DNA of 64,000 nt from Pantoea phytobeneficialis. GTDB taxonomy: Bacteria > Pseudomonadota > Gammaproteobacteria > Enterobacterales > Enterobacteriaceae. The position numbers and the translations under genes are program-made. Of the stretch, positions 17,597 through 30,029 are shown piece by piece (the first letter of the stretch is position 1; the number at the start of each line of letters is the position of its first letter). The stretch covers positions 3,014,155 through 3,078,154 of the forward strand of contig NZ_CP024636.1 in NCBI RefSeq assembly GCF_009728735.1. The letters run 5' to 3'. The notes beneath the pieces were generated by a model. It had not been told where the DNA came from. It did not search any database and saw nothing but the letters and a program-made list of their open reading frames with translations.

Positions 17597-18463
17597 ATGC
17601 GCTGGCAGGGACGTCGCGAAAGCGACAATGTGGAAGACCGACGCGATCAATCGCCGGGTTACAGCGGTGGTCGACAGATCCGTCTGCCGCGTGGTAAAGG
17701 CGGCATCATCCTATTAATCATCGTGGCGGTGGCCGGTTACTACGGCTATGACCTGACGGCGCTGCTTGAAGGTGGCGGCAATCTGACGTCCACCACGCAA
17801 CAACAGCGTCAGGCGAAACCGGCACAGGATGAAGCCGCAAAATTCACCTCGGTGATCCTGGCGACCACTGAAGATACCTGGGACAAACTGTTTCAGCAGA
17901 TGGGCAAACAATATGTGCCGCCGAAACTGGTGATGTATCGCGGTGCAACGCGCACCGGCTGTGGTACTGGCCAGTCGGTAATGGGACCTTTCTACTGCCC
18001 GGCGGATCAGACCGTCTACATCGACTTGTCTTTTTACGATGACATGAAAACCAAACTCGGTGCGGGCGGAGATTTTGCTCAGGGCTACGTGATTGCGCAT
18101 GAAGTGGGTCATCATGTGCAGAAATTGTTGGGGATCGAACCCAAAGTACGTCAGATGCAGCAGGGCGCCAGCCAGGCGCAGGTTAATCAATTATCGGTGA
18201 AGATGGAACTCCAGGCCGACTGCTTTGCCGGTGTCTGGGGCCATTATATGCAGCAACAGAACATCCTCGAAGTGGGGGATTTGCAGGAAGCGCTGAATGC
18301 AGCTGAGGCGATCGGTGATGATCGCTTGCAACAAAAAAGCCAGGGGCGGGTGGTGCCTGATAGCTTTACCCACGGTACGTCGCAGCAGCGTTATACCTGG
18401 TTCAAACAGGGTTTTGACAGCGGCAACCCTGGTCAATGCAACACCTTTGCCAGCAAAGGATGA
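17597..18463 (+). CDS. ypfJ: neutral zinc metallopeptidase-like protein YpfJ
   Basis: This 288-residue protein has a short charged N-terminus, one membrane segment (about residues 35-52) and a periplasmic domain of the putative neutral zinc metallopeptidase family. The HEVGHH motif starts at H168, and [14 protein letters not shown] supplies a third ligand candidate. Four cysteines (CGTG, YCPAD, DCFAG, QCNT) could form disulfides. No substrate is known. Its stop overlaps the tmcA start (ATGA). Confidence 0.9.
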   Translation: MRWQGRRESDNVEDRRDQSPGYSGGRQIRLPRGKGGIILLIIVAVAGYYGYDLTALLEGGGNLTSTTQQQRQAKPAQDEAAKFTSVILATTEDTWDKLFQQMGKQYVPPKLVMYRGATRTGCGTGQSVMGPFYCPADQTVYIDLSFYDDMKTKLGAGGDFAQGYVIAHEVGHHVQKLLGIEPKVRQMQQGASQAQVNQLSVKMELQADCFAGVWGHYMQQQNILEVGDLQEALNAAEAIGDDRLQQKSQGRVVPDSFTHGTSQQRYTWFKQGFDSGNPGQCNTFASKG

Positions 18464-20421
18464 ACCTGCGTGAAGTCAGCACGGCGATGCAGCGGGCAGG
18501 CATTCGCCGTCTGTGCGTGATCAGCGGCAGCAGCGCATGGACGAGCCAGCAGGTTGCCCAGTGGCGCAGTACCTTAGCAGGTGACTGGCTATGCATCAGC
18601 GAACAAACCGATTTCAGCGCGACATCCCATGCCCCAGCGGCGTTACGCACGTTGCTGGGACGGGAATTCCTGCACGCTATTTTTGATGCCCGTCATGGCT
18701 TCCATGCCGAAGCGTTTGCCGCGTTGGCGGGTACCCTGAAAGCCGGAAGCTGGCTGTTGTTGCTGACGCCGCCGTGGCAGGCATGGGCCAGCCAGGCGGA
18801 TGCCGACAGCCTGCGTTGGGCGGATGTCTCCGTCGCGATCGCCACGCCGCATTTCACCCGTCAATTACAACAGAGCATGCTTGATGACCCCCAGGTGATG
18901 TTGCTGCGGGAAGGCTATCCCGCGCGTGCACCGCAGGCGATCGCCTGGCCGGAGTGGCACTGTCGGGCACCGCAACAACAGCAGCGTATCCTGCAACAAT
19001 TACTGGCCATGCCCACCGGGGTGGCGGTCATCACCGCCGCGCGTGGGCGTGGCAAATCTGCGCTGGCGGGTATGCTGGCGCGGGAAAAACGCCCCTGCCT
19101 TGTCACCGCCCCCGCGAAAGTCTCCACCGACGTGCTGGCGCAGTTTGCCGGTGAGCATTTTCAGTTTATCGCCCCGGATGCGTTATTGGCGATCAATCCT
19201 CCTCCACAGGCGGAGTGGCTGATTATCGATGAAGCGGCGGCGATTCCGGCACCGCTGCTTGCAAAGCTGGTGGCACGCTTTCCGCGTGTGTTGCTGACGA
19301 CCACGGTACAGGGTTATGAAGGGACCGGGCGCGGTTTTATGCTGCGCTTCTGTGCCTCGTTGTCGGATGTACATTATTTCGCGCTGGATGAGCCACTGCG
19401 CTGGTCGCCGCACGATCCGTTAGAAGCCTGGCTCAGTCATGTCCTGTTATTTGAGGACGCGCAGGAGAGTGCGCCGCCGTCTGCGATCTCGCTGTTTCCC
19501 GCCTCGCCGGAACAGCATGCCGAAGCCCTGGCTGCGGGGTATCGCTTGTTAGCCAGTGCCCACTATCGTACTTCGCCGCTCGACTTGCGGCGGATGCTGG
19601 ATGCTCCCGGTCAGCGTTTCTGGCTGGCGGGTACGCCAGACAACGTTCAGGGGGCGTTGTGGTTGGTAGAGGAAGGTGGGCTGGATCCCGCGCTGGCCTG
19701 GTCAGTATGGGCAGGGTTGCGTCGTCCCCGTGGAAACCTGGTGGCACAATCGCTGGCCGCCCATGCCGGTTTCGTTGAGGCTGCGACCTTGCGATCGCGA
19801 CGCATCAGCCGTATCGCGGTGATGGCGGCGCAGCGGCAGCGTGGTATTGGAACCGCGTTGGTCGCGACGGCCCGTCAGCAAGCGCAGGGTTGCGATTATC
19901 TCTCGGTGAGTTTTGGCTATACCGAGGCCTTGTGGCGTTTCTGGCAGCGCTGCGGCTTTACCCTGGTACGCATCGGTTCACAGCGCGAAGCCAGTAGCGG
20001 ATGTTACGCCGCGATGGCGATGCTGGCACTGACGCCAGCAGGCGAAATGTTGCAACAGCGGGCGGCCCGCAGATTGGCGCGTGACTGGCCGTGGCTGCAA
20101 CAGTTGATTGAACTGGATCTGCCGCTGGAGCCGGAGGGGGAGCAGCAAACCGATGACGATGATCTGGCGTTGCTGGCCGGTTTTGCCTGGGCACAACGTC
20201 CGTGGGAGGCCAGCTTCGCGGCTTTGCAGCGCCTGGTACGACAACATCCACAGCCGTTGTTGCACGCCATACTTGTGCAAAAACAAGCGCTGAGTCAGGT
20301 GGGGAGTGGCGGGCGCAAAGCCTTGATGGCGCAGCTACGGGTTGAGGCGGCTCAGGCGCTGACAGACAGGGATGCCAGTGCGGCATCTCGCTGGCAACAA
20401 CGGCTCGCGTCATTGCAATAA
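18460..20421 (+). CDS. tmcA: tRNA(Met) cytidine acetyltransferase TmcA
   Basis: TmcA makes N4-acetylcytidine at the wobble base of elongator tRNA-Met using ATP and acetyl-CoA. From ATG 18460, overlapping the ypfJ stop, it has 653 residues. An N-terminal DUF1726 domain is followed by an RNA-helicase-like module with Walker [14 protein letters not shown] (around 195-205) and Walker [20 protein letters not shown] domain follows ([19 protein letters not shown]), then a C-terminal tRNA-binding tail. It is slightly shorter than the E. coli protein (671), mainly at the ends. The ATG at 18436 inside ypfJ is not conserved. Confidence 0.95.
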   Translation: MNLREVSTAMQRAGIRRLCVISGSSAWTSQQVAQWRSTLAGDWLCISEQTDFSATSHAPAALRTLLGREFLHAIFDARHGFHAEAFAALAGTLKAGSWLLLLTPPWQAWASQADADSLRWADVSVAIATPHFTRQLQQSMLDDPQVMLLREGYPARAPQAIAWPEWHCRAPQQQQRILQQLLAMPTGVAVITAARGRGKSALAGMLAREKRPCLVTAPAKVSTDVLAQFAGEHFQFIAPDALLAINPPPQAEWLIIDEAAAIPAPLLAKLVARFPRVLLTTTVQGYEGTGRGFMLRFCASLSDVHYFALDEPLRWSPHDPLEAWLSHVLLFEDAQESAPPSAISLFPASPEQHAEALAAGYRLLASAHYRTSPLDLRRMLDAPGQRFWLAGTPDNVQGALWLVEEGGLDPALAWSVWAGLRRPRGNLVAQSLAAHAGFVEAATLRSRRISRIAVMAAQRQRGIGTALVATARQQAQGCDYLSVSFGYTEALWRFWQRCGFTLVRIGSQREASSGCYAAMAMLALTPAGEMLQQRAARRLARDWPWLQQLIELDLPLEPEGEQQTDDDDLALLAGFAWAQRPWEASFAALQRLVRQHPQPLLHAILVQKQALSQVGSGGRKALMAQLRVEAAQALTDRDASAASRWQQRLASLQ

Positions 20422-20494
20422 ATCCATTATCTCATTCAAATTTTCCCAATATCACTGTGCTCACAGCGGCGTATAGTGATCACAGGAGGATATT

Positions 20495-21193
20495 ATGGCA
20501 CTACATTATGTGATTGTTCAGCAACCGAGCACCGACCCCGCGCAGCTGTTTCTGCTGTACCACGGTGTCAACGATAACCCGGACTCGATGGCGCAGATCG
20601 GGAGCTGGTTTGCGCGTGCCTTCCCGGAAGCGCTGGTGGTGGCGGTGGGGGCACCCTTGCCCGGCAGCGTACCGCAGGGGCGTAAATGGTATGCCGAAAT
20701 CCCGGCGCACGATCGTTCCGAACAGCAGGGCGTCGATGGGGCGATGCCGGAATTTATTGAATCGGTGCGCCACTGGCAGCAACAAAGTGGGGTCCGACCG
20801 GAAGCCACGGCGCTGATTGGTTTCTCGCAGGGTAGCACCATGGTGCTGGAAGGCGTGAAGGCCCAGCCGGATCTGGCCGGACGCGTGGTGGCGTTCAGTG
20901 GACGTTACGTGACGTTACCGGAACGCGCCAGTACCCGTACCACTATCCATCTGATTCACGGCGACTATGATGATCAGATCCCGATGCAGCATGCTGAGGA
21001 CGCGGCGCAGCGTTTAACGGCGTTGGGCGGTGACGTCACGCTGGATATTGTGGAGGATTTGCCACATGCCATCGACGATCGCAGTATGGAACTGGCGTTG
21101 AATCATCTGCGCTATACCGTGCCGCGTCGCTACTTTGACGAAGCGCTGAGCGGTGCGAAACCCGGCGATGATGATGTGGTGATGATGGTGTAA
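20495..21193 (+). CDS. ypfH: alpha/beta-hydrolase esterase YpfH
   Basis: This 232-residue cytoplasmic hydrolase is of the phospholipase/carboxylesterase family. The nucleophile elbow is GFSQGS with Ser111. Asp in HGDYDDQIP and His in EDLPHAIDD complete the triad. E. coli YpfH has esterase activity on short acyl esters; its natural substrate is unknown. AGGAGG stands 5 bases before the ATG. Confidence 0.93.
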   Translation: MALHYVIVQQPSTDPAQLFLLYHGVNDNPDSMAQIGSWFARAFPEALVVAVGAPLPGSVPQGRKWYAEIPAHDRSEQQGVDGAMPEFIESVRHWQQQSGVRPEATALIGFSQGSTMVLEGVKAQPDLAGRVVAFSGRYVTLPERASTRTTIHLIHGDYDDQIPMQHAEDAAQRLTALGGDVTLDIVEDLPHAIDDRSMELALNHLRYTVPRRYFDEALSGAKPGDDDVVMMV

Positions 21194-21204
21194 CTCATGG
21201 TCCC

Positions 21205-21276
21205 GTAGCGGTGCGATTTCTCGCGCGGTTTGGTGCGTGATGCGGGAAAAAACTGCGCGATAAATCGCGCCGCTAC
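21205..21276. repeat. REP doublet 5 (heads outward)
   Basis: A direct unit with two changes (GGTGCGATTTCTCGCGC) from GTAG at 21205 and a canonical inverted unit ending CTAC at 21276, between convergent ypfH and ypfN. Confidence 0.88.
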
Positions 21277-21290
21277 GATGGTGCTAGATG

Positions 21291-21479
21291 TTATTTCTTC
21301 TTGGGCCAGTCGTCGTCATCGTCCCACTTGTCGTTGAAATCACGATGTGGCGGCAGATCCGGTTTGTTTTCCATAAATTTTTTATGGTCGATACGTTTCA
21401 GGTCTTTGTAGACGTTCATCAAAATACCGACCATCAGCAGGATCACCAGGATCCACCAATACTCTTTCAACCATTCCAT
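21291..21479 (-). CDS. ypfN: small membrane protein YpfN (UPF0370)
   Basis: 62 residues: one membrane segment (about residues 5-25) followed by a conserved cytoplasmic tail with [20 protein letters not shown] and an acidic WDDDDDW end. It matches E. coli YpfN closely. Function is unknown. It starts 22 bases after dapE ends, so it is probably the last gene of yffB-dapE-ypfN. Confidence 0.94.
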   Translation of the reverse strand: MEWLKEYWWILVILLMVGILMNVYKDLKRIDHKKFMENKPDLPPHRDFNDKWDDDDDWPKKK

Positions 21480-21501
21480 TTGCCCACTCCTTATGCGTGT
21501 C

Positions 21502-22629
21502 TCAGGCGATCAGCTGTTCCATGATGCGCTGATACATACGGCTCAGCATCTGCAAATCTGACGCCTTCACGCATTCATTGATTTTATGAATGGTGGCGTT
21601 CACCGGGCCGAGCTCCACCACCTGCGCCCCCATGCGGGCGATAAAACGTCCGTCGGAGGTGCCGCCGGTGGTCAGTAACTGCGGCTTGATTTCATTATAG
21701 TGTGCCACCGCGTTCACCACGGCATCCACCAGCTTGCCGCGTGATGTCAGGAACGGCTGGCCGGAAAGATTCCACTCCAGCGTGTAGCGTAACTGGTGGC
21801 GATCCAGCAGAGCGGCAACACGCTCACGGATCATCTGGTCGGTCAGTTCGGTACTGAAGCGAAAGTTGAACTGAACGAAAAATTCGCCAGGAATCACGTT
21901 GTTGCTGCCAGTGCCTGCCTTGACGTTGGCAATCTGCATGCTGGTTGGTGGGAAGAATTCATTCCCCTGATCCCACTCGGTGGCCACCAGTTCATTTAAC
22001 GCAGGCATGGCGCGATGCACCGGGTTATCCGCCAGATGCGGGTAAGCCACATGCCCCTGCACGCCGTGAATGGTCAGATTGGCGGTGATGGAGCCGCGAC
22101 GGCCATTTTTCACCACATCGCCGACCACTTCGGTGCTGGATGGCTCACCCACCAGGCAGTAGTCCATGCGTTCATTGCGCGCCATCAGGCGTTCAACCAC
22201 CTTCACCGTGCCGTTAACGGCGCTGGCTTCTTCATCGGAGGTGATCAAAAAGGCCAGACGCCCCTTATGATTGGGATGGGCCGCAACAAAGCGTTCTGCC
22301 GCCACCACCATCGCCGCCAGCGATCCTTTCATATCGGCGGCACCGCGACCAAACAACATGCCGTCACGAATGGTGGGTTCAAACGGGGGGTTAATCCAGC
22401 GGTTAGCATCACCGGGCGGCACCACATCGGTATGACCGGCAAATGCCAGGGTTTCACCCTCACCACGCGTTGCCCAGAAGTTAAGGGTATCGCCAATGTG
22501 CATTGGCTCCACCTGGAAGCCAATCGCCTCCAGTCGGGCAATCAGCAGCGCCTGACAACCCGCATCATCCGGGCTGAGGGAAGGGCGGCGAATCAGCTGC
22601 TGAGCCAGCTCAATAACCGGACAAAACAT
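21502..22629 (-). CDS. dapE: succinyl-diaminopimelate desuccinylase
   Basis: DapE is a dinuclear zinc amidase (M20 family) that removes succinate from N-succinyl-LL-diaminopimelate in the lysine and cell-wall pathway. The ATG at 22629, with AGGAGA upstream, gives 375 residues, the E. coli length; the in-frame start at 22695 lies within yffB and is not conserved. Zinc and catalytic residues appear in [26 protein letters not shown] and the late [12 protein letters not shown]. It follows yffB with one base between. Confidence 0.97.
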   Translation of the reverse strand: MFCPVIELAQQLIRRPSLSPDDAGCQALLIARLEAIGFQVEPMHIGDTLNFWATRGEGETLAFAGHTDVVPPGDANRWINPPFEPTIRDGMLFGRGAADMKGSLAAMVVAAERFVAAHPNHKGRLAFLITSDEEASAVNGTVKVVERLMARNERMDYCLVGEPSSTEVVGDVVKNGRRGSITANLTIHGVQGHVAYPHLADNPVHRAMPALNELVATEWDQGNEFFPPTSMQIANVKAGTGSNNVIPGEFFVQFNFRFSTELTDQMIRERVAALLDRHQLRYTLEWNLSGQPFLTSRGKLVDAVVNAVAHYNEIKPQLLTTGGTSDGRFIARMGAQVVELGPVNATIHKINECVKASDLQMLSRMYQRIMEQLIA

Positions 22630-22630
22630 G

Positions 22631-22990
22631 TTATGACTTCTCCTGGATAAACGCGTGATAAAGGGATTCATTAAAGCCCACCAGCAGGTCGCCATTGGCC
22701 GCCGCCAGCACCGGGCGCTTGATGATGGCAGGTTGCGCCAGCATCAGGGCTTTGGCGCTGTCAGCATCCTGTACCGCTTCGCGTTCTGCTTCTGGCAGTT
22801 TGCGCCAGGTGGTGCCACGGGTATTGAGCAACGGCTCATAACCCAGCGTGTCAATAAACGACTGCAACAGCGCATCGTCCACGCCATCTACCCGATAATC
22901 ATGGAAGCGATAATCAATGCCAGAAGCCTCTAAATATCGGCGGGCTTTTTTAATGGTGTCACAATTTTTAATGCCGTAGAGCTGGAACAT
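22631..22990 (-). CDS. yffB: ArsC-family reductase YffB
   Basis: 119 residues of the ArsC/Spx thioredoxin-like family, with Cys10 in [16 protein letters not shown] and the later IIKRPVL segment. E. coli YffB binds glutathione and is not a proven arsenate reductase. It is the first gene of yffB-dapE-ypfN and a distant relative of yfgD in this window. It is divergent from katG here. Confidence 0.94.
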   Translation of the reverse strand: MFQLYGIKNCDTIKKARRYLEASGIDYRFHDYRVDGVDDALLQSFIDTLGYEPLLNTRGTTWRKLPEAEREAVQDADSAKALMLAQPAIIKRPVLAAANGDLLVGFNESLYHAFIQEKS

Positions 22991-23119
22991 AGTATTTGAC
23001 TACTCTTTTAGCGTGAAGATGGATTGCGTGGTCGGCCAGGGATTGTAACAAGGTTGCCAGACGGGATAACAGCGATCTTGTATTCTCACTGGCAATTAAG
23101 CGCAGGCCCACTATTGTAT

Positions 23120-23166
23120 AAAGATAATAACTATCAAATCGTTTGATCTAAATGAGTATTACCTAT
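23120..23166. promoter_or_regulatory. possible operator region upstream of katG
   Basis: AAAGATAATAACTAT (23120-23134) and ATGAGTATTACCTAT (23152-23166) each resemble an OxyR half-motif, but their 17-base separation is not the standard 7. Between them lies the palindrome ATCAAATCGTTTGAT (23133-23147). OxyR control is expected for katG; these sites only suggest it. Confidence 0.3.
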
Positions 23167-23188
23167 CAATTGAGGTGTTTTAATCTAG

Positions 23189-25381
<2,193 letters not shown>

Positions 25382-25392
25382 TGCATAAAGTG

Positions 25393-25416
25393 GACTTCCG
25401 GGGCGACCCGGAAGTC
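25393..25416 (+). terminator. probable katG terminator
   Basis: GACTTCCGGG and CCCGGAAGTC form a perfect 10-pair stem with a GCGA tetraloop just after the stop. The downstream T tract is weak (TGGATCTTATG). Confidence 0.65.
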
Positions 25417-25432
25417 TGGATCTTATGTGTTC

Positions 25433-25499
25433 GTAGCAGCGCGATTTATCGCGCTGTTTTTGTTTTTCATTCCTGTTGTGCGATTAATCGCGCCCCTAC
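25433..25499. repeat. REP doublet 6 (degenerate, heads outward)
   Basis: Direct unit GTAGCAGCGCG... from 25433 and a degraded inverted unit ending CCCCTAC at 25499, downstream of katG. Confidence 0.8.
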
Positions 25500-25510
25500 T
25501 CAACAGGATA

Positions 25511-25550
25511 TATTCAGGACCAGTAACCGCTTTCATTAACGTCCTGAATA
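25511..25550. repeat. 10-base inverted repeat upstream of ypfM
   Basis: TATTCAGGAC (25511-25520) and GTCCTGAATA (25541-25550) pair perfectly across a 20-base loop. It lies between the REP doublet and ypfM. Its role is unknown. Confidence 0.6.
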
Positions 25551-25716
25551 GTTCCCTTCCGTACCATAAGCCTGATCAGAATTATCCTAAGCCGAAAAAT
25601 GTGCTACGCCTTGTCACCAGGAATTTTCTCCCGTTGCGTTAGGGGTTTGCTGAAATGTGCGTCAGTACGCAATTTGAGCAAATTAACGCTTTTGCCTGCT
25701 TTTGCCGATACAGATA

Positions 25717-25761
25717 ACAGGTGGAAACGTATTCACCTGTAGAAAAAAACGGCGTATTATC
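25717..25761 (+). promoter_or_regulatory. possible ypfM promoter with overlapping palindrome
   Basis: The palindrome ACAGGTG-N10-CACCTGT spans 25717-25740. Its right arm overlaps a weak -35 (TTCACC, 25732-25737), followed by an 18-base spacer and TATTAT (25756-25761). The gene starts 25 bases later. A repressor or activator site is a reasonable guess. Confidence 0.4.
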
Positions 25762-25785
25762 GCCAGCACAATAAGAGAGGGTATT

Positions 25786-25845
25786 ATGGTTGACACTGAA
25801 CTGGGGAACTGGAAAGAATTTATTGACGCGATGTTGCGCAAGTAA
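25786..25845 (+). CDS. ypfM: 19-residue small protein YpfM
   Basis: ATG at 25786 encodes MVDTELGNWKEFIDAMLRK and stops at 25843-25845. It aligns with E. coli YpfM (also 19 residues; shared ELGNWK-FI--MLRK) and keeps the same position beside acrD. GAGAGGG lies 4 bases upstream of the ATG. The peptide is a single amphipathic helix in outline; its function is unknown. A strong terminator follows. Confidence 0.9.
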   Translation: MVDTELGNWKEFIDAMLRK

Positions 25846-25901
25846 CACGCGAAAAGAAAAGCAGGGCAAATCCCCAACTTGCTGTAATTCTTACCAAACA
25901 T

Positions 25902-25937
25902 AAATTAAGGCAGCCAACGGCTGCCTTAATTTTTTTA
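25902..25937 (+). terminator. terminator of ypfM
   Basis: AAATTAAGGCAGCC and GGCTGCCTTAATTT form a long perfect stem with an AAC loop, running into a T tract. Confidence 0.92.
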
Positions 25938-25969
25938 TCGCCCATGACCAGAACACATTGCTTCATCCA

Positions 25970-26042
25970 GTAGCGGCGCGATTTATCGCGCATTGTTATT
26001 GCTGCATGAAGGTTAAAGGCGCGCGATAAATCGCGCCGCTAC
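25970..26042. repeat. REP doublet 7 (heads outward)
   Basis: Two canonical units, GTAG from 25970 and CTAC ending at 26042, between convergent ypfM and acrD; it ends 10 bases before the acrD stop. Confidence 0.92.
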
Positions 26043-26052
26043 GGATCAGGGC

Positions 26053-29000
26053 TTAATCATGCGGCTTCTCTTTCAGCGGGAAGCGGCGGCGCACCAGCAC
26101 AAAGAACAGCGGCACAAAGAAGATGGCCAGCACCGTTGCGGAGATCATGCCCCCCATCACGCCGGTACCCACCGCGTGCTGGCTGCCAGAACCCGCACCC
26201 GCGCTGATCGCCATCGGCAGCACGCCGAAGATAAACGCCAGCGAAGTCATCAAAATCGGACGCAGACGCTGACGCGAGGCTTCCAGTGTGGCCTCAATCA
26301 GCTCACGACCTTTGCTGTTGATCTCATTGGCGAACTCCACGATCAAAATGGCGTTCTTCGCCGACAGGCCAATGACGGTCAGTAACCCGACCTGGAAATA
26401 AACATCGTTTTCCAGTCCACGCAGCCAGGTGGCAATCAATGCCCCCACCACGCCCAGTGGCACCACCAGCATCACTGAGAACGGGATCGACCAGCTTTCA
26501 TACAGCGCCGCCAGGCTCAGGAACACCACCAGCAGCGAGATGGCATACAGCGCCGGGGCCTGCGAACCGGAGAGCCGCTCCTGATAAGAGGCACCGGTCC
26601 ACTGGAAACCGACGCCCAAAGGTAACTGACTGACCAGTTTCTCCATCGCATCCATTGCCGTCCCGCTGCTGACGCCATTCGCCGCTTCACCGACGATTTC
26701 CAGTGAGGAGTAGCCGTTATAGCGCTCCAGGCGTGGCGAGCCGACTTCCCAACGGCTGGTGGCAAAGGCCGAGAAGGGCACCATAGTGCCGCTGCTGTTA
26801 CGCACATACCATTTATTGATATCGTCTGGCAGCATGCGGAATTCCGGCGCGGCCTGGACATAGACCTTCTTAACACGACCGCGGTCGATAAAGTCATTCA
26901 CATAGGATGAGCCCCAGGCGGTGGTGAGGGTGTCATTGATGGTATCGATCGAAACGCCCAGTGCCTGCGCTTTGCGCTGGTCAACATCAATCTGCAACTG
27001 CGGGCTGTCATCCAGGCCATTATGGCGTACGCGTGATAACGCCGGGTCATGTGCTGCCGCATCCAGTAATTTATCGCGCATTGCCATCAGGGCGGTGTGA
27101 CCCATTCCACCATGATCCTGTATTTCAAGGTCAAAGCCAGATGAACTGCCGAGGCCAGTAATCGCCGGGGGGCTGCTGGCAATCACCCGGGCTTCCCGGA
27201 TTTTATTAAAGGCTTTGGTGGCGCGGTCAATGATGGCAAAAGACGTGCGGTCAGCTCCCGGACGCTCATCCCAATCCTTCAGACGGATAAACATACGCGC
27301 CACGTTCTGACCGTTACCGCCAGGGCCAGCACCAATGGTGGAAAACACCGATAAGACGTTATCTTTCTCGGCGGTCATATAATATTTTTCCACCTTAGCG
27401 ACCACGTTAGAGGTTTGCTGGAGTGTTGATCCCGCCGGAAGTTGTACCTGCGTCAGAAATACGCCACGGTCTTCCTGCGGCAGGAACGACGTGGGCAGAC
27501 GGATAAACATAAATGCCATCAGGCCAATGATCGCCAAATAAAGCAGTATCCAGCGGCCGCTTTTAACCAGAATCCGCGCCACACCCCGTTCATAACGTGC
27601 TGCATTGGTGTTGAAATGACGGTTGAACCAGCCAAAAAAACCACGCCGACCGTGATGTTGCCCTTGTTCCATCGGTTTGAGCAGAGTGGCACAAAGGGCG
27701 GGGGTCAAAATCAATGCCACCAGTACCGACAGGATCATGGCGGAGACGATGGTAATGGAGAACTGGCGGTAAATCGCGCCAACGGTGCCACCGAAAAACG
27801 CCATCGGGACAAATACCGCCGACAGTACCAGCGCGATGCCAACCAGAGCACCCTGAATCTGTCCCATTGATTTACGCGTGGCCGCGCGGGGTGAAAGACC
27901 TTCTTCACTCATAATACGTTCGACGTTTTCTACCACCACGATGGCGTCATCCACCAGCAGACCAATGGCCAGTACCGTGGCAAACATGGTCAAGGTGTTA
28001 ATGCTGTAGCCGCAGGCATACAGCACCGCAAAGGTACCGAGTAACACCACAGGAACTGCGATGGTGGGGATCAGCGTGGCACGGAAGTTCTGCATAAACA
28101 GATACATCACCAGGAACACCAGCAGAATCGCTTCCAGCAACGTTTTCACCACATCGGTGATCGACGCTTTGACGAACGGCGTGGTTTCGTAGGCGATTTT
28201 TGCTTCCAACCCGTGTGGAAAGTATTGTGATAATTCGGCGATGCGGGCGCGTACCAGTTTGTCGGTGTTCATCTCATTGGCGCCGGAAGCCAGTTTAATG
28301 CCCAAACCGGACGCAGCCTGGCCGTTGTAACGGCTGAGATAGTCATATTTCTCTGCCCCCATCGCGACATCCGCCACATCACCCACGGTAACCACAGAAC
28401 CGTCAGTGTTGGTTTTTAGCGTAATGGCTTTGAACTGTTCCGGGGTTTGTAGCATCGACTGGGCATTGACCGTCGCATTCAGCGCCTGTTTTTCAACCGA
28501 GGGCAAGCCTCCCAACTGACCTACCGCAACCTGGGCGTTTTGCGATTCAATAGCGCTGACGACATCATCGGTTGTTAACGCGTAGGCGTTCAGTTTGTTC
28601 GGATCGAGCCAGATACGCATGGAATATTGCGAACCGTAGGCATCAACTTCACCGACACCATCGATACGGCTGAGGGGATCCTCAATGTTACTGGCGACAT
28701 AATCTGAAATATCCTGTTTGTCCATACTTCCGTCGGTAGAAACAAACGCAATCATCAGGATGTTGCTGTCACCCGTTTTGTTGACGGTGACGCCCTGGGA
28801 TTGCACTGCCGAGGGCAACTGGCGCAGGGCTGTCTGTAGCTGGTTCTGAACCTGCTGGCGTGCTTCGTCCGGATCGGTGCCTGCGGTAAAGGTGAGGGTA
28901 ATTTGGGCCTGACCGGTATTGCTGCTGTTCGATGACATATACATCAGGTTGTCGATGCCGGTCATGTTCTGCTCAATCACCTGGGTAACGGTGTTTTCCA

Positions 29001-29169
29001 GCGTTTCCGCTGAAGCACCGGGGTAGTTGGCGGTGATGCGCACGTTCGGTGGCGCGAGGTCAGGATATTGCTCAATCGGCAGCGAGATGATCGCCAGAGT
29101 GCCGCATAAGCAGAGTAAAATCGCCAGAACCCAGGCAAAAATGGGGCGGTCGATAAAAAAATTCGACAT
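26053..29169 (-). CDS. acrD: RND multidrug efflux transporter AcrD
   Basis: AcrD is the inner-membrane proton-driven pump that works with AcrA and TolC and exports aminoglycosides and other hydrophilic drugs. From ATG 29169 ([19 protein letters not shown]) it has 1038 residues, one more than E. coli. Twelve membrane segments and two large periplasmic loops are present, with the proton-relay aspartates in [17 protein letters not shown]. The segment [19 protein letters not shown] and overall similarity fit AcrD better than AcrB. GAGGAG is 10 bases upstream. No accessory acrA is adjacent, as is usual for acrD. Confidence 0.93.
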   Translation of the reverse strand: MSNFFIDRPIFAWVLAILLCLCGTLAIISLPIEQYPDLAPPNVRITANYPGASAETLENTVTQVIEQNMTGIDNLMYMSSNSSNTGQAQITLTFTAGTDPDEARQQVQNQLQTALRQLPSAVQSQGVTVNKTGDSNILMIAFVSTDGSMDKQDISDYVASNIEDPLSRIDGVGEVDAYGSQYSMRIWLDPNKLNAYALTTDDVVSAIESQNAQVAVGQLGGLPSVEKQALNATVNAQSMLQTPEQFKAITLKTNTDGSVVTVGDVADVAMGAEKYDYLSRYNGQAASGLGIKLASGANEMNTDKLVRARIAELSQYFPHGLEAKIAYETTPFVKASITDVVKTLLEAILLVFLVMYLFMQNFRATLIPTIAVPVVLLGTFAVLYACGYSINTLTMFATVLAIGLLVDDAIVVVENVERIMSEEGLSPRAATRKSMGQIQGALVGIALVLSAVFVPMAFFGGTVGAIYRQFSITIVSAMILSVLVALILTPALCATLLKPMEQGQHHGRRGFFGWFNRHFNTNAARYERGVARILVKSGRWILLYLAIIGLMAFMFIRLPTSFLPQEDRGVFLTQVQLPAGSTLQQTSNVVAKVEKYYMTAEKDNVLSVFSTIGAGPGGNGQNVARMFIRLKDWDERPGADRTSFAIIDRATKAFNKIREARVIASSPPAITGLGSSSGFDLEIQDHGGMGHTALMAMRDKLLDAAAHDPALSRVRHNGLDDSPQLQIDVDQRKAQALGVSIDTINDTLTTAWGSSYVNDFIDRGRVKKVYVQAAPEFRMLPDDINKWYVRNSSGTMVPFSAFATSRWEVGSPRLERYNGYSSLEIVGEAANGVSSGTAMDAMEKLVSQLPLGVGFQWTGASYQERLSGSQAPALYAISLLVVFLSLAALYESWSIPFSVMLVVPLGVVGALIATWLRGLENDVYFQVGLLTVIGLSAKNAILIVEFANEINSKGRELIEATLEASRQRLRPILMTSLAFIFGVLPMAISAGAGSGSQHAVGTGVMGGMISATVLAIFFVPLFFVLVRRRFPLKEKPHD

Positions 29170-29365
29170 GGAACCGACACTCCTCAGCTGCGTATTTTTT
29201 ACTTTTATTATCAGAAGCGTGAACCCGTGTGGGCCCACGCTGGCGGAGGGGATGCGCTATCTCGGGAGAATCTCCTGCCGCTGCTTACTCTACGCGGCGC
29301 AAATTAGATAATCGTGGAGAAATTATGGAGAAAGTGTAAATGTCCCGACGGTTTTATGTGATGTG

Positions 29366-29998
29366 CTAGACGTTCCGGCTCTCCAGCCAGAGCACGGTGG
29401 CGGCCACGCGTGAGCGTACATCCAGTTTGCGCAGCAGATTGCGAATATGCACTTTGACCGTCTCTTCAGAGATATGCAGCGTGGTGGCAATCTCTTTATT
29501 CGACAAACCACGCGCCACTTCCTGTAGTACGTCGAGTTCGCGCTCGGTCAACTGGCGGAACGGATTGGAGCTGTGTGGGCGATTGGCGAGATACTCCTCC
29601 ACCACCTCACTGAATACGTTCTCCCCCTGGGCGCCGGACAGGATTTGTTGCAGCAATTGCTCCGGTTCACTGTCCTTTAGCAAATAGCCATCAGCACCGG
29701 CATCAATCATGGCGTAGATATCATTACGCGCATCGGAAACGGTCAACACCAGGATGCGGGCGGAGATCTCCTCATGGCGTAACGCTTTTAGCGTATCCAG
29801 CCCGGACATCCCTTTCATATTCAGGTCGAGCAGAATCACATCCGGCGACAGACGACGGGCCTCTGCCAGCGCTTCCGTGCCATTATTGGCCTCGGCCACC
29901 ACCTGAAGCCGTGGCTCCAGCGCCAGCAACTGGCGAACGCCACGGCGCATCAGGGGATGGTCATCAACTATCATGATTGTCAGTTTTGGCTGGTCCAT
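29366..29998 (-). CDS. narP: nitrate/nitrite response regulator NarP
   Basis: NarP is a LuxR-type DNA-binding regulator phosphorylated by NarQ; it activates nap and other anaerobic respiration genes. From ATG 29998 it has 210 residues. The receiver domain has D58 in VILLDLNMKGMSGLDTLKALR, and the C-terminal helix-turn-helix covers LTERELDVLQEVARGLSNKE to HIRNLLRKLDVRSRVAA. It resembles E. coli NarP rather than NarL. It starts 31 bases after narQ ends, forming a sensor-regulator operon; in E. coli narP and narQ are unlinked. Confidence 0.9.
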   Translation of the reverse strand: MDQPKLTIMIVDDHPLMRRGVRQLLALEPRLQVVAEANNGTEALAEARRLSPDVILLDLNMKGMSGLDTLKALRHEEISARILVLTVSDARNDIYAMIDAGADGYLLKDSEPEQLLQQILSGAQGENVFSEVVEEYLANRPHSSNPFRQLTERELDVLQEVARGLSNKEIATTLHISEETVKVHIRNLLRKLDVRSRVAATVLWLESRNV

Positions 29999-30029
29999 AT
30001 TCTCTCCAATAAACAGTCCATGTATCGCG

